Source: Candidatus Schekmanbacteria bacterium (GTDB lineage: Bacteria > CSSED10-310 > JACPHN01). Taken from it: DNA of 51,980 nt. The notes beneath the pieces are model-generated. The model had not been told where the DNA came from, did not search any database, and worked only from the letters and a program-made list of their open reading frames with translations. How positions within the stretch are numbered: position 1 is the first letter of the stretch; each line of letters starts with the position of its first letter. Below are positions 14,588 through 23,242 of the stretch, piece by piece. The stretch spans positions 1 through 51,980 of the forward strand of contig JACPHN010000088.1 in assembly GCA_016188575.1 (NCBI GenBank), read 5' to 3'. The translations under genes were made by a program, and so were the position numbers.

Positions 14588-15592
14588 CTACGACGAGCGG
14601 AGGTCGCGTCGCGTAGACCTCGGGAGCCGGTCGAGGATGGGCAAGAGCTGGAAGGCCTCCTTGTGTGGCAGCCACAGTGACCCCTCGACGGCGGCGTCCG
14701 TGAGCGAGCCGTCGTGCACCCAGCGCGTGAACACGCTCGGATCTTCGGCGACGACGATCGCATCCACTTCCGCGGCCACGCCGTCTGTGACCTGGAGCTG
14801 ACCTTCGGCCACGACCAGCGTGAAGTCCCCGCCTCCAGTCCGCACGCCCATCCGGCTCGTCTGGCCGGCGAGATCCGTGCGCGCGCGCCGGCTCAGGGCG
14901 ACGTCCGCCGCGAGCCCTCGCAGCGCCGCCAGCGCCTCCCCGAAGGCCGCGACGTGCGGTGGCGCAACCGTGACCGCCGGCGGCACAGGGCTCGCGAAAT
15001 CGAGCTCTGAAGCGCGGAGCGGTTGCTGGTCGCGCAGGTGGAGCGGAACCTCCGACATCGGCACCCAGAAGATGTCGCGGGCGCAGCCGACTGTTTCGTC
15101 CTCGAACACGAGCTTGAGCTCGAGGCCCTGCACGAAGATCCCTGGTCGGACGAGCCCGGTAGTAGTGCGCAGCCGGGAAGGCAAGAACGACGCAATCGGC
15201 GCGTCGACGGCGACGTCAACGTAGCCGCGCGCAAACGGCGCGTCACCGATGAACGTGGAGGAGGGGAAGATCGTAATCGGCGCTGTGTGCGCCAGAACGC
15301 CTTTGTGCGGCAGCTCGATCTCCTGCATCTCCGCGAAGTCGCAGCCCGGACAGTGCCAGGTGAAGGCGGGGACTGCTACCTGCTTGCACCGCGGGCAGGT
15401 GGCACCGATCAAACGCCCGGCGCGCAAGGCCAGGAAAAAACGCGAGTGCTCTCCGTAAGTCTGCTTGTAGAACGTGGTCATCTGGGTAGCAAACTGGAGA
15501 TACGTCTGTCCGTCGCGGCCCTCGAGCTCCCTGTATTCGCGTTGCAGGTCGTAGTCAGGAGGAAGCACGGAGCGTGAATCATGAGCAGTCAT
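14588..15592 (-). CDS. DUF35 OB-fold/zinc-ribbon protein with C-terminal SCP2-like domain
   Basis: A 334-residue protein. Residues about 45-90 hold the DUF35 rubredoxin-like zinc ribbon (C66-x2-C69 and C81-x2-C84 in ATCPRCK and WHCPGC), followed to about 200 by the acyl-CoA-associated OB fold. The last 110 residues (from RMGVRTGGGDFTLVVAEG, then PSVFTRWVHDGSLTDAAVEG) resemble an SCP2 sterol-carrier domain. DUF35 proteins bind SCP2-thiolase-fold enzymes and hydratases; the best known case is the Ltp2-ChsH2 aldolase complex that removes the last side-chain fragment in steroid breakdown. The thiolase-fold partner ends 11 bases upstream in the same operon. The ATG at 15592 has GGGAGG six bases upstream. 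A DUF35-SCP2 fusion suggests delivery of a hydrophobic CoA ester to the partner. Confidence 0.78.
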   Translation of the reverse strand: MTAHDSRSVLPPDYDLQREYRELEGRDGQTYLQFATQMTTFYKQTYGEHSRFFLALRAGRLIGATCPRCKQVAVPAFTWHCPGCDFAEMQEIELPHKGVLAHTAPITIFPSSTFIGDAPFARGYVDVAVDAPIASFLPSRLRTTTGLVRPGIFVQGLELKLVFEDETVGCARDIFWVPMSEVPLHLRDQQPLRASELDFASPVPPAVTVAPPHVAAFGEALAALRGLAADVALSRRARTDLAGQTSRMGVRTGGGDFTLVVAEGQLQVTDGVAAEVDAIVVAEDPSVFTRWVHDGSLTDAAVEGSLWLPHKEAFQLLPILDRLPRSTRRDLRSS

Positions 15593-15603
15593 GGAGACCT
15601 CCC

Positions 15604-16839
15604 TTATGCGCCGAGCTCGAGGACGATAGCCCCGCCGTAGCAGGCATTGATGGCGCCGGTTCCGTGGATGAGTCCCAGAGGAATCTGCCGCGCGAGCATC
15701 TCTCGGCGGCATGACCACGTGGAGAACATGTTGGAGCCGCCTACGAAGTGGCCTCCGAAGATGAGGCCGCCCGACGGATTGACGAGCAACCGGCCCGCCT
15801 CCGGACGCGCGTCGTCCGCAAGCTCCTTCGGATCGACCATGATGCCATCGTCGATCAAGCGCCGGGTCTGACCGATCGGCACGAACCCGAGCTCACCCAT
15901 CGTGACCATGAGCTGCGCCACGAAGGCGTCATGAAGCTCGATGATCCCGATGTCCCCAGCCGTGACTCCCGCTACTGCGTAAGCTCTCTCCGCCGCAATG
16001 CGGTCCGAATCGATGCGGTGTAGCCGCTTGTAGCTTCCGCCCCGCCCCGCCTGATACGATTCGTTCGCGGCGCCGATGCCCCGCACCCAGACCGGCGGCA
16101 CGCCCGTGCGCCGGGAGATTTCCGTGGCCCTCTCCTCACAGGCAAAGATCAGGGCACCCGCCCCTTCCGTGTACATGCAGGTCTCCAGCAGCCGCAGGAA
16201 GGGGGCGATGATCCACCGCGAGCTCATTACTTGCTCGGCCGTCACGGTCTCGAGCCGGCGTTGCGCATGCGGATTCCTGTTGCCGGCATGGCATAGCATC
16301 TCGATGATTCTGGCACGCACCAGCGGGTCGCCGATATCGTTGGGATAGGCGTCGTTGTAGGCCAGGCAGATTTGCATGTACGAATCGCTTGCCGTAGCGC
16401 CCAGGGGGTATTCGTAGAACGGATCCCAGGATTTGGCGATGGTGTCGACCACCATCGGCGTGGCCGTCTTGGAGCGGGGGTCGTAGCAGTCAGTGGCCTT
16501 CTCGCCGCCGATGCAGAGCACGACATCCGACATGCCCGAGGCGACCTCCATGGCGGCCATGCGCATGGCATAAAAACCTGTGGCGCCACCTGTCGTCACC
16601 CGCGTGCCCGGTTTGTTCGCCATGCCGATGATTCCCGTCAGCGAGCTTTCGGGAATCGCCTGGTGCTCGAAAATGTCGTTGTATATGCCATAAATCACCG
16701 AGTCGATCTCGGCTGTCGTGATTTGAGCATCCTGGCAGGCGCGCCGCGTGGCCTGCTGGAACAGATCCCAGTATGTCGCCTCCACCCACCGGCTCCGGCA
16801 ATCCGTGATGCCGGCACCCACAATTCCCACTCGTCTCAT
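15604..16839 (-). CDS. SCP2-thiolase/Ltp2-like thiolase-fold protein
   Basis: A 411-residue thiolase-fold protein (start RRVGIVGAGITDC, HDAF in ELHDAFVAQLMVTMGELGF, NPSGGLIFGGHFVGGSN near the end). In true thiolases a cysteine nucleophile sits at the start of the helix after the first core strand; here that place reads TTGGATGFYAMR (residues 82-93), with no cysteine. This is typical of Ltp2-type retro-aldolases and lipid-transfer thiolase homologues, which cleave or bind CoA esters without acyl-enzyme formation. The DUF35-SCP2 gene follows by 11 bases and is the expected partner. The ATG at 16839 has AGGGAGG upstream. The actual CoA substrate (steroid side chain or other branched acid) cannot be read from sequence. 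Confidence 0.8.
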   Translation of the reverse strand: MRRVGIVGAGITDCRSRWVEATYWDLFQQATRRACQDAQITTAEIDSVIYGIYNDIFEHQAIPESSLTGIIGMANKPGTRVTTGGATGFYAMRMAAMEVASGMSDVVLCIGGEKATDCYDPRSKTATPMVVDTIAKSWDPFYEYPLGATASDSYMQICLAYNDAYPNDIGDPLVRARIIEMLCHAGNRNPHAQRRLETVTAEQVMSSRWIIAPFLRLLETCMYTEGAGALIFACEERATEISRRTGVPPVWVRGIGAANESYQAGRGGSYKRLHRIDSDRIAAERAYAVAGVTAGDIGIIELHDAFVAQLMVTMGELGFVPIGQTRRLIDDGIMVDPKELADDARPEAGRLLVNPSGGLIFGGHFVGGSNMFSTWSCRREMLARQIPLGLIHGTGAINACYGGAIVLELGA

Positions 16840-17128
16840 GATCTGTAGCCTCCCTGAGCTCTCGTCAGGCGCCTTGGCCCCGCAAGAGCTGCGTCCAGTA
16901 GCTGTGAGCTCCGCCGCGGCGCATGGTAGCATGACTTCGCAGCCGCGGAAACAGGGCAGACGATCCGTTCCCTGGCGAATCGACCGCGTCACCCGCACGC
17001 ACCGGGTCTTGGCCCCCGCTGCTCGCGCCGCGCCAGCGGCAGACCCTCCGGTTGCGACGGCCGCGCCGGCGAGTACGGCCTCCGCGGGGATCAGCACCGC
17101 CGGTGCCATCGCCCGGTTCACGTCGCCA

Positions 17129-17872
17129 TCACGCCCTCCCACTGACCTGGCGCGCGTGTCGGCGATAGTACAACAGGTAGTCGGGAAGCACCGCCATACG
17201 GATCTCCTCGTGCCGTAGCGCTCGCAGCCACAAGTTGCAGTCCTCGTAAGGGATCTCGTCGCCATAGCAGAGGTCCGGGTGAGCCCTCCAGAAGGAACGC
17301 GCATAGCAAACAGACGGGTGAGCGATCACCGTGCGCCGGCGCTGCAGCGCTGCGGAGATTTCCCGAGTCGTACGACCTTCGCGCGCCAGATTCAAGCGAC
17401 CGAGCGGCAGGTCGAAGGTGACCCCCGCGATTCGAGCTTCCCGCACCAGAATGACATTTGTGGAAGTCATGTGCAGCTTATCACGGCGCATGACCGCGAG
17501 TTGACGAGCGAAGCGGGTCGGAGCGTAATAATCGTCCACATTAATGTTGAATACGTAATCGTATTCGTACGTTCCGAAGGCCGCGTCCAGGAGCCAGTTC
17601 ATGGCCTGAGCATGGTTGCACAGCGGTCTGTGCCAGGCGCGGTGTGAACGTCCCGCGCCGAGCTTCCCGGTGTGGGCGTCAAAGAGGCTCAGTTGCTGCC
17701 GAACGCCGTAGCTCAGCTCGAGGATATCAAAGTCGCGATGTGTCTGGGAGAGAACGGATTCAGCGCATTTCCTCAACCACCGAGGCGAATAGCGCAGCTC
17801 GACATCCGCGTGGTATGCGATGACCGCGACCCGAGGCGCGTTGACTGGGGATTCCGTCGTCGAACACGGCAT
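17129..17872 (-). CDS. Family 2 glycosyltransferase
   Basis: A 247-residue GT-A fold enzyme. It starts with the nucleotide-sugar strand RVAVIAYHADV, then LRKCAESVLSQTHRDFDILEL, the usual GT2 pattern. The metal-binding acidic motif is NINVDDYYAPTRF, and the acceptor-side region is GDEIPYEDCNLWLRALRHEE, with a likely catalytic acid in YEDCNLW. The end, LPDYLLYYRRHARQVS, is typical of O-antigen and surface-glycan transferases. It has no membrane segment. It is transcribed away from a PhnD-like gene and near a polysaccharide deacetylase, so surface polysaccharide assembly is likely. The sugar and acceptor are unknown. The 289 bases upstream of the thiolase operon (16840-17128) hold no gene. Confidence 0.82.
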   Translation of the reverse strand: MPCSTTESPVNAPRVAVIAYHADVELRYSPRWLRKCAESVLSQTHRDFDILELSYGVRQQLSLFDAHTGKLGAGRSHRAWHRPLCNHAQAMNWLLDAAFGTYEYDYVFNINVDDYYAPTRFARQLAVMRRDKLHMTSTNVILVREARIAGVTFDLPLGRLNLAREGRTTREISAALQRRRTVIAHPSVCYARSFWRAHPDLCYGDEIPYEDCNLWLRALRHEEIRMAVLPDYLLYYRRHARQVSGRA

Positions 17873-17998
17873 GATCCAAGGGTAGGCCTGGCGCTGCGTG
17901 ACTGCAAGTGCCGTCTTCCACGAGCGGCGATAACGAAAACCTCGAGCGACCGCACCGGCATCTGATTCGCAACATGGCGGTTGCGCGTCGAGGGCAAT

Positions 17999-18979
17999 AT
18001 GGTAGCCCCAGCTAACCGGATGCCCGTCGTGGATCGCAAGCTCCTCCGCCTATTTCCGACCTGTTTCGGATTGCTCGCCGCCGTGTGGTTTTTCGCGCCG
18101 CGCGCCGCTGCGCTCGACGACCGCATGCTAACGCTTCCTGAGCGCCCTATCGTCTACTACAACCCCGACACGATGGGCCGCGAGCCGGCAGAGATCGTGC
18201 TCCTCTTCCAGGCCTGGGTCGACGCGGTCATTGCGCCTGAAGCGGGAGCCCGGGGAAAGGTCCTGTATTTTTCGCGCCGCGGTGACCTTGAAGCCTATAT
18301 GGACGGCTGCCGACGTTCCGGCGAATATCCCCTTTTTGGCGCGCTCCACGCCGAGACCGTGCTTGAGAAGAGAAACGACTGGGGGCTTGATCTCTTTGCA
18401 TACGCTATCGATGTGGACGGGAATGCGCATCATTCGGTGGCGGTCATCGTCAGGCAAGATAGCCCCGTGCGGCGGCTCGAGGATCTGAAGAACCGCGTTG
18501 TGGTCGCCCCTGACTATTGGGGAAAGAATGTTCGGAGGTTCGAGAAGGTAGTCTTGGAGAACAAGGTGGCGCTCGCGGATCTGAAATCTCTTGATCTCAC
18601 GCCGTCATCGATCTCCGCGCTCATGGGCGTGCAATATCGGTCTGCAGACGCGGCGTTCGCTTCCAGCCGCGTCTTCAGTATCATGCGCACGAAGTCGAGC
18701 GCGGTATGGCGAGCCTTGCGTATCATACATCAGTCTCCGAGCTTGCCCATATCAACGGTAGTGACGTTCAAGGCGGCGACTCCGAGACAGCGCGAATATA
18801 TGAAGCGCGAGGCCGCGCGCATGCACGAGACAACGACCGGCAGGAAGGCGCTGGACTACGTTCGCTTGCAGCGGATCGTCCTCGGGAAGCTGGAAGACCT
18901 GTTTAGCCCGCAGGAGCTGCGGGAGGCGGTCGCCCACGAGCCGACCGCTGTTCCAGCGCCCGTGGGCCCCTCCGAATAG
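17999..18979 (+). CDS. PhnD-like periplasmic phosphate/phosphonate-type binding protein, orphan
   Basis: A 326-residue exported protein with an N-terminal hydrophobic segment (FGLLAAVWFFAPRAAA). The remainder resembles the type 2 periplasmic binding fold of PhnD-like proteins: early strand, HAETVLEKRNDWGLDLFAY, hinge AVIVRQDSPVRRLEDLKNRVV, and DAAFASSRVFSIMR in the second lobe. No transporter permease or ATPase is adjacent, so it may be a sensor or a non-transport binding protein; such orphans are common near two-component or envelope genes. I prefer the ATG at 17999 (GAGGG just before it) to a TTG at 17981. Ligand unknown. Confidence 0.6.
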   Translation: MVAPANRMPVVDRKLLRLFPTCFGLLAAVWFFAPRAAALDDRMLTLPERPIVYYNPDTMGREPAEIVLLFQAWVDAVIAPEAGARGKVLYFSRRGDLEAYMDGCRRSGEYPLFGALHAETVLEKRNDWGLDLFAYAIDVDGNAHHSVAVIVRQDSPVRRLEDLKNRVVVAPDYWGKNVRRFEKVVLENKVALADLKSLDLTPSSISALMGVQYRSADAAFASSRVFSIMRTKSSAVWRALRIIHQSPSLPISTVVTFKAATPRQREYMKREAARMHETTTGRKALDYVRLQRIVLGKLEDLFSPQELREAVAHEPTAVPAPVGPSE

Positions 18980-18984
18980 CCGAT

Positions 18985-19000
18985 CGGGGGCGTTTCCCCG
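18985..19000. terminator. Possible bidirectional terminator hairpin
   Basis: CGGGG-(GGCGTT)-like loop-CCCCG between two convergent genes that end at 18979 (plus) and 19012 (minus). The stem is about five bases and there is no T-run, so this is a weak call. Confidence 0.3.
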
Positions 19001-19011
19001 GAGGCGTTGCC

Positions 19012-20085
19012 CTACGGGACCCAGCGGCTCGACAGGACGGTCAGGCGCAGCGCGAGGACGGCGGCGGGTTCGTCCCCGACGGTCAGTCGCCGGAGCGCAA
19101 ACAGATCGTGCGGACCGCGGTTGGCGCCAGGGACCGAAGTCGCGGCGCTGGCGTAGCCGGCAGCACGAACCAGAGTCTGGATGGCAGGCGAGTAGTCCGC
19201 GTGGCGGCCGTTCGGATACGCAAAGTGGCGGACGGTGCGCCCCAATCTGGCCTCGATGACGCGGCGTGACTCGCGCACCTCGGCCTCTGCCTGCTCCGGT
19301 GGCATCCTGGTGAGGATTGCGTGCGTCACGGTATGCGCGCCGAAGTCGATCAACCCCGAGTCGGCCATGATCCGGGCCTGGTCCCAGGTGAGCGCCTCGG
19401 CGCGCTGGTCGACTGCAATGCCCAGGCACCGGAGCCTCTCGGTCAGGTCATCGACGAGTCCTGTTGCGGTCGCGTGCGGCATGCTCTTCAGCGCGGCGAT
19501 TACGCCCGCGAGTGCGCTGGCGCTGCCCGCGAATGCGCGACGAAGGCCGGCGCGCACAGCCGCCGGATAAGCCGAGTCAGGCAGCTCGAGGAGCCAGGCG
19601 CGCCGGAAGCGATTGTTCGGATCGGCGCTTCTCGTAACTGTGCTGCCGGCGGCGACCAGGAAGGCGACGCGGTCCCACCAGAGTGGCGCCGCGTCGTCGA
19701 TAAAGCGGGTCGGCAGGAAAATCGTGGCGGGAATCCGGTGCGCGCGGAGGATTGGGTAGGCAGCGCTGAACGCATCGGCGTAGCCGTCGTCCAGAGTGAC
19801 GGCGACCGCGTCGGCGTGGGGGAGCGTGCCAGCCGCGAGCGCTTCACACAGACGATCGAGAGAGACGACCGCGAAGTACCGCCGCAACAACCGCAGATGC
19901 GCAGCGAAGAGCGCCGGCGAGACGCACCCGGGCGCGCCGCTGTGACCGGGCCACCCGATTCGATGGTAGGCGAGAATCAAGAAACGACCCGGCGCGCCGA
20001 GTCGCTTTCGGGTTGCCCAGAGGAAGTGAAAAAGGCCCGCGCGAAATGCTCCGCGAACCACTGCCCGCCGCATGGTTCTTGCCAC
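19012..20085 (-). CDS. Polysaccharide deacetylase (NodB-type)
   Basis: A 357-residue carbohydrate esterase family 4 protein. The NodB motifs are present: LILAYHRIG at the start of the barrel, VTLDDGYADAF (metal and catalytic aspartates), FGAHTVTHAIL (two metal-binding histidines) and FAYPNGRHADYSPA near the end. Such enzymes remove acetyl groups from N-acetylated sugars of surface polysaccharide or peptidoglycan. No clear signal peptide is seen; the basic N-terminus RRAVVRGAFRAGLFHFLW may associate with membrane. The GTG at 20085 follows GAGG by about eight bases. The acetyltransferase gene ends nine bases upstream in the same direction, so the two are probably co-expressed in glycan modification. 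Confidence 0.85.
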   Translation of the reverse strand: MARTMRRAVVRGAFRAGLFHFLWATRKRLGAPGRFLILAYHRIGWPGHSGAPGCVSPALFAAHLRLLRRYFAVVSLDRLCEALAAGTLPHADAVAVTLDDGYADAFSAAYPILRAHRIPATIFLPTRFIDDAAPLWWDRVAFLVAAGSTVTRSADPNNRFRRAWLLELPDSAYPAAVRAGLRRAFAGSASALAGVIAALKSMPHATATGLVDDLTERLRCLGIAVDQRAEALTWDQARIMADSGLIDFGAHTVTHAILTRMPPEQAEAEVRESRRVIEARLGRTVRHFAYPNGRHADYSPAIQTLVRAAGYASAATSVPGANRGPHDLFALRRLTVGDEPAAVLALRLTVLSSRWVP

Positions 20086-20094
20086 GTTCGCGCC

Positions 20095-21144
20095 TCAAAA
20101 GAAATCCAGATCCGAGTCCGCGGCGGTGACGTACCACGGGCTCCGCTCGCGCAGACGGCGCGCCAACACCTGATTGGCGGTCACGTACGCGAGCCGTGTG
20201 CGCTCGTGGCCGAACGAGAAACCCATCTTGCGCAGCGCCGCACCGAGGCGTCCACAGGCGGCGCCCAGGCAACATTCAACCCGTTCCACGCGCCGCGCAC
20301 GCCAGTTGTCAAACGCCTGCTCGAGGAGCGCCTCGAGCGCCTGCTGATCGTCGCGCGCAGTCAGGAAATCAACCACCGTCGCGACTGGCCCGCCCTCGCT
20401 GAGCGCGAGGCGCTCCACGAGATAGCCTGCCAGCTCCCCACTTCGCCGCACGGCGTGGATCTGATGATCATGATGCGGGCAATCCAGGAACCTCCAGCGC
20501 AGAAAGGCGCAGTCGCGGACTGCGATTGCGGCGTGCGCCGTGCTGACGCGGCTCCAGAACAAGTCGAGCTCGGCGGGCACGTCCGCGAGCTCCAAGACCT
20601 CCAGGCCGCTCGTGCTCGCGCCACGGCGGGTCGACCGGTGGGCCACCCTCGCCCACAAACGGGACGCGCCCTTTGCAAGCATCGATGGCCAGCCCCGCCG
20701 CGCCAATGTCGCTTCCAGATCGAGCGGAGCGGTGTGGCGCCGCACGCGGCACCCTCGCACGTTGGTTCCGAGCGCCGCCCAGATGCCCCTCGTTCTCGCT
20801 ACCGGGAAACCGGCAACCAGTGGCCCCTCGCTCGCCAGTGCGGCCGCGAGGCGCCGCCCCTGCCCGCCGCGCCATGCTGAATCGACCATCAAGTCGGTTG
20901 CCCAGATCAAGCGATGAGCTGCGCCGTAGACGTGCAGCGCGCTCCAGATGCCTGAAATGAAACCGACGAGGTCGTCGCCACGCTCCAGGACATATCCATA
21001 CCAGCCGCCTGGCGGCACCCACGGATTCGCTTCGTGCTGCCACTCCCAGCCGCGATCGAGGTGTGCGGCAGCGCCCGCTCCCCACACACGGCCCATGAGC
21101 TTGACGAGTCGCGCCCGATCGCCGGCGCGTCCGGGTCGCAGCAT
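20095..21144 (-). CDS. GNAT-fold acetyltransferase-like protein
   Basis: A protein of about 349 residues with a GNAT-like first half: LRPGRAGDRARLVKLMGRV, then YGYVLERGDDLVGFISGIW and ATDLMVDSAWRGGQGRRLAA, the usual place of the acetyl-CoA-binding loop. The second half repeats the theme weakly (WRFLDCPHHDHQIHAV, then GELAGYLVERLALSEGG), suggesting a tandem GNAT like those found in polysaccharide-linked acetyltransferases. The start is uncertain: ATG 21144 fits the domain best, GTG 21168 and an ATG at 21252 are possible, and the last would overlap the chemoreceptor gene. It precedes the polysaccharide deacetylase by nine bases. Confidence 0.65.
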   Translation of the reverse strand: MLRPGRAGDRARLVKLMGRVWGAGAAAHLDRGWEWQHEANPWVPPGGWYGYVLERGDDLVGFISGIWSALHVYGAAHRLIWATDLMVDSAWRGGQGRRLAAALASEGPLVAGFPVARTRGIWAALGTNVRGCRVRRHTAPLDLEATLARRGWPSMLAKGASRLWARVAHRSTRRGASTSGLEVLELADVPAELDLFWSRVSTAHAAIAVRDCAFLRWRFLDCPHHDHQIHAVRRSGELAGYLVERLALSEGGPVATVVDFLTARDDQQALEALLEQAFDNWRARRVERVECCLGAACGRLGAALRKMGFSFGHERTRLAYVTANQVLARRLRERSPWYVTAADSDLDFF

Positions 21145-21214
21145 TGGCTCACTCGTGATCGCCGTCACCGGACTGGCACCGGCGCTGGGCGGAACGCTTG
21201 CTCGCAAGAACCAG

Positions 21215-22900
21215 TCAACTCCGCAACCTGTTTTCGCGTGACCCGAGAGCACTTGCCGAGCTGTTTAGGGAGCCCGCCGCCAACTCTCCGCGAGCCCTTC
21301 GCGCCGTTCCCGCTGCGGCGCCATCGCGCCAGTCCGCGTGCGCCGTGCCGGCGTGGGTCGTCCGCGCCGCCACTGCGGTCCGGTGCGCACCTGGGCGCCG
21401 TTCTCCGCTCCCACCCAGGGGGCCCTCCCGCTCCGAGAGCGCCGCTGTCGCGCCGCGCTCGCCACTACCTCCAGAAACGAGGTCCGCGAGCTCCAGCCCA
21501 ACTTGGGCGAGGCGCTGCGCCTGCGAGCGGAGCTCCGCCGACGACTCCGCCGACTCTTCGGCAGTTGCCGCTACGCCCTGCACGACGCCGTCCATGCCGG
21601 CGACCGCCGTGCTAATCTCCGCCAGGCCCTTGGCCTGCTCGCTGCTTGCCTGCGACACCTCATCGGCCAGCGCCGTAGCCCGCTCAATGCCCGTGGCAAT
21701 TTCCCCGAGCACCTCCGCCACTGCGCGGGTGACGCTGACGCCTTCATCGGCGCGCTGGCAGGACAGCTCCACCAGGCTGGCCGTCTCCTTGGCCGCATCG
21801 GCGCTCCTGGTTGCGAGATTCCGCACTTCCTCCGCGACGACTGCAAAACCCTTTCCGGATTCTCCGGCCCGTGCGGCCTCGACGGCCGCATTCAGCGCCA
21901 GCAGGTTAGTCTGGAACGCGAGCTGGTCGATGGTCTTGACGATGCGCGCCGATGCCTCCGCCGTTTGTTTGATGTTCTCGATCACTTCTTGCATCCGCCC
22001 CAGCGCTTGTCGGCTGCGGTGGGCCGTCGCTTGCACCTCTGTGGTTACGCGCCGGCTCTCCGCGGCATTGCTGGCATTCTGTCGGGTCGACGCCGCAAGC
22101 TGCTCGAGGGTGCTGCTCGTTTCCTCAAGTGCGCTCGCTTGTGCCGCAGAGTTCCTGGCGAGCTCACTGCTCGATTCTTGCGCGTCTGCTGCCGTGGCCG
22201 CCGCTCTGGTGGAGCCCTCGCCAAGCTCCGCGGCCACTGCCGCCAGTGGCCTCGTGATCCCCATTGTCAGGCGTGTCCCCGAAATCGCCATCGCCAGTGC
22301 CAGCAGCGCCGCCACGGCGATTACCGTTCTCATCATGCTGCCAGCGCTGTCGACGATCGCATTCATGGCGACAGCGAGCTCCTTCGCCCTCGCTGCCGCC
22401 ACCTCATCGAGCGCCGACGATATCGCAGCGGCGGCCTCGTCGAAAGTCGGCATGAGCTTGTTGCCTTCCTCTGGGCCGCCGCGCACATACGCCTCGGCCA
22501 TGGCCTTGCCGGTAACGTAGTAGGTTTCGAACCTCGCACCGAGGTCCGCGGCGGCTCGCAGCCCGACCGCGTCCTCTCGCGCCTCGAAATGGCGGCGATA
22601 AGCGGCAAGCTTGTCCACGAACGATGCCCGCGCCGACGCCGCTTCGGCGAAGCCGCCATCCAATCCATCGCGTCCACGAGTCGCGGAGACATCGGACAGG
22701 AACTGCTGCACCTGGATCGTGTAATACCGCATGTCGCGCGCCAGTTCTGCCAGCATGGCGCTCTCATCACGGGTCTTGATCGCGTTTTCTCGTACGATCT
22801 CGGCGACGGCGACGGTGATGAGGCCCAGTGCGGCGAGCGCGACCACCGGCGATGAAAAACCGAGAGCGAGCTTTGTTCTCAACGAGAGACGTAGCGCCAT
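21215..22900 (-). CDS. Methyl-accepting chemotaxis protein
   Basis: A 561-residue chemoreceptor. Residues about 10-32 are TM1 ([20 protein letters not shown]), about 33-190 an all-helical periplasmic sensor of the four-helix-bundle type, then TM2 ([19 protein letters not shown]), a HAMP-like stretch, and the signalling domain with the hairpin tip [20 protein letters not shown] followed by [19 protein letters not shown]. The final 80 residues are glycine/arginine/alanine-rich and unlike normal receptor tails, with no NWETF-type tether for CheR/CheB. The ATG at 22900 has AAGGAAG upstream. No other chemotaxis genes adjoin, although a cheB gene lies 25 kb away. Ligand unknown. Confidence 0.9.
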   Translation of the reverse strand: MALRLSLRTKLALGFSSPVVALAALGLITVAVAEIVRENAIKTRDESAMLAELARDMRYYTIQVQQFLSDVSATRGRDGLDGGFAEAASARASFVDKLAAYRRHFEAREDAVGLRAAADLGARFETYYVTGKAMAEAYVRGGPEEGNKLMPTFDEAAAAISSALDEVAAARAKELAVAMNAIVDSAGSMMRTVIAVAALLALAMAISGTRLTMGITRPLAAVAAELGEGSTRAAATAADAQESSSELARNSAAQASALEETSSTLEQLAASTRQNASNAAESRRVTTEVQATAHRSRQALGRMQEVIENIKQTAEASARIVKTIDQLAFQTNLLALNAAVEAARAGESGKGFAVVAEEVRNLATRSADAAKETASLVELSCQRADEGVSVTRAVAEVLGEIATGIERATALADEVSQASSEQAKGLAEISTAVAGMDGVVQGVAATAEESAESSAELRSQAQRLAQVGLELADLVSGGSGERGATAALSEREGPLGGSGERRPGAHRTAVAARTTHAGTAHADWRDGAAAGTARRARGELAAGSLNSSASALGSRENRLRS

Positions 22901-23015
22901 GACAGGCTTCCTTGCAGCAGACGAATGGAGACTTGGACCGCGCCGTGGGGTCTCATGCACAATAGCTCCGTGAGGGCGCAAGCTCCAGCACCGGCACCAG
23001 TAGGCTGGCGCTTCG

Positions 23016-23043
23016 GGGACTGCAGCTTTCGCCGGCGTGACGG
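23016..23043. repeat. Degenerate copy of the dispersed palindromic element
   Basis: GCTTTCGCCGGCGTGACGG preceded by GGACTGCA resembles the 3515-3543 element (GGATTCC-GCTTTCG-GAATGAC). It lies in the 342-base stretch 22901-23242, which has no gene. Confidence 0.4.
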
Positions 23044-23084
23044 ATAGCCTTTCTCTTCGGGTAAGACCTCCGACCTCACGTCCC

Positions 23085-23131
23085 CCCCCGCAAGCGGGGG
23101 AGAGTCGGAGGGCGGCGCTGTCGCGTCGACG
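23085..23131. repeat. Dispersed hairpin repeat (CCCCCGCAAGCGGGGG type), copy 1
   Basis: A seven-base stem CCCCCGC/GCGGGGG with loop AA, followed by GAGAGTCGGAGGGCGGC and, a few bases on, CGTCGACG. A related copy with the same order of blocks lies at 39277-39319. Both are intergenic and in the same orientation. Confidence 0.55.
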
Positions 23132-23242
23132 TCCAACCAGTGATGGATTCACGCCCTGCCGCGCGCTTGCCACTTCGGGTCATCGGCTATAGACGTTGCG
23201 CATGTCATCTCCCCGTTATGCCGTAACTCCAAGCTCCAGCGC

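Noticed and set aside
15593-17304. Upstream extensions of the thiolase-like and DUF35 genes
   Set aside because: The ATGs at 16839 and 15592 have strong ribosome sites and start at the family's usual first residues; the extensions are Arg/Ser-rich.
19321-20880. Long plus-strand open frame of 519 codons
   Set aside because: It lies antisense to the polysaccharide deacetylase and the acetyltransferase-like gene, both of which have family motifs; the plus-strand translation is Arg/Ala/Gln-rich with no motif.
21338-22855. Long plus-strand open frame of 505 codons
   Set aside because: Antisense to the chemoreceptor gene, whose signalling-domain motif is unmistakable.
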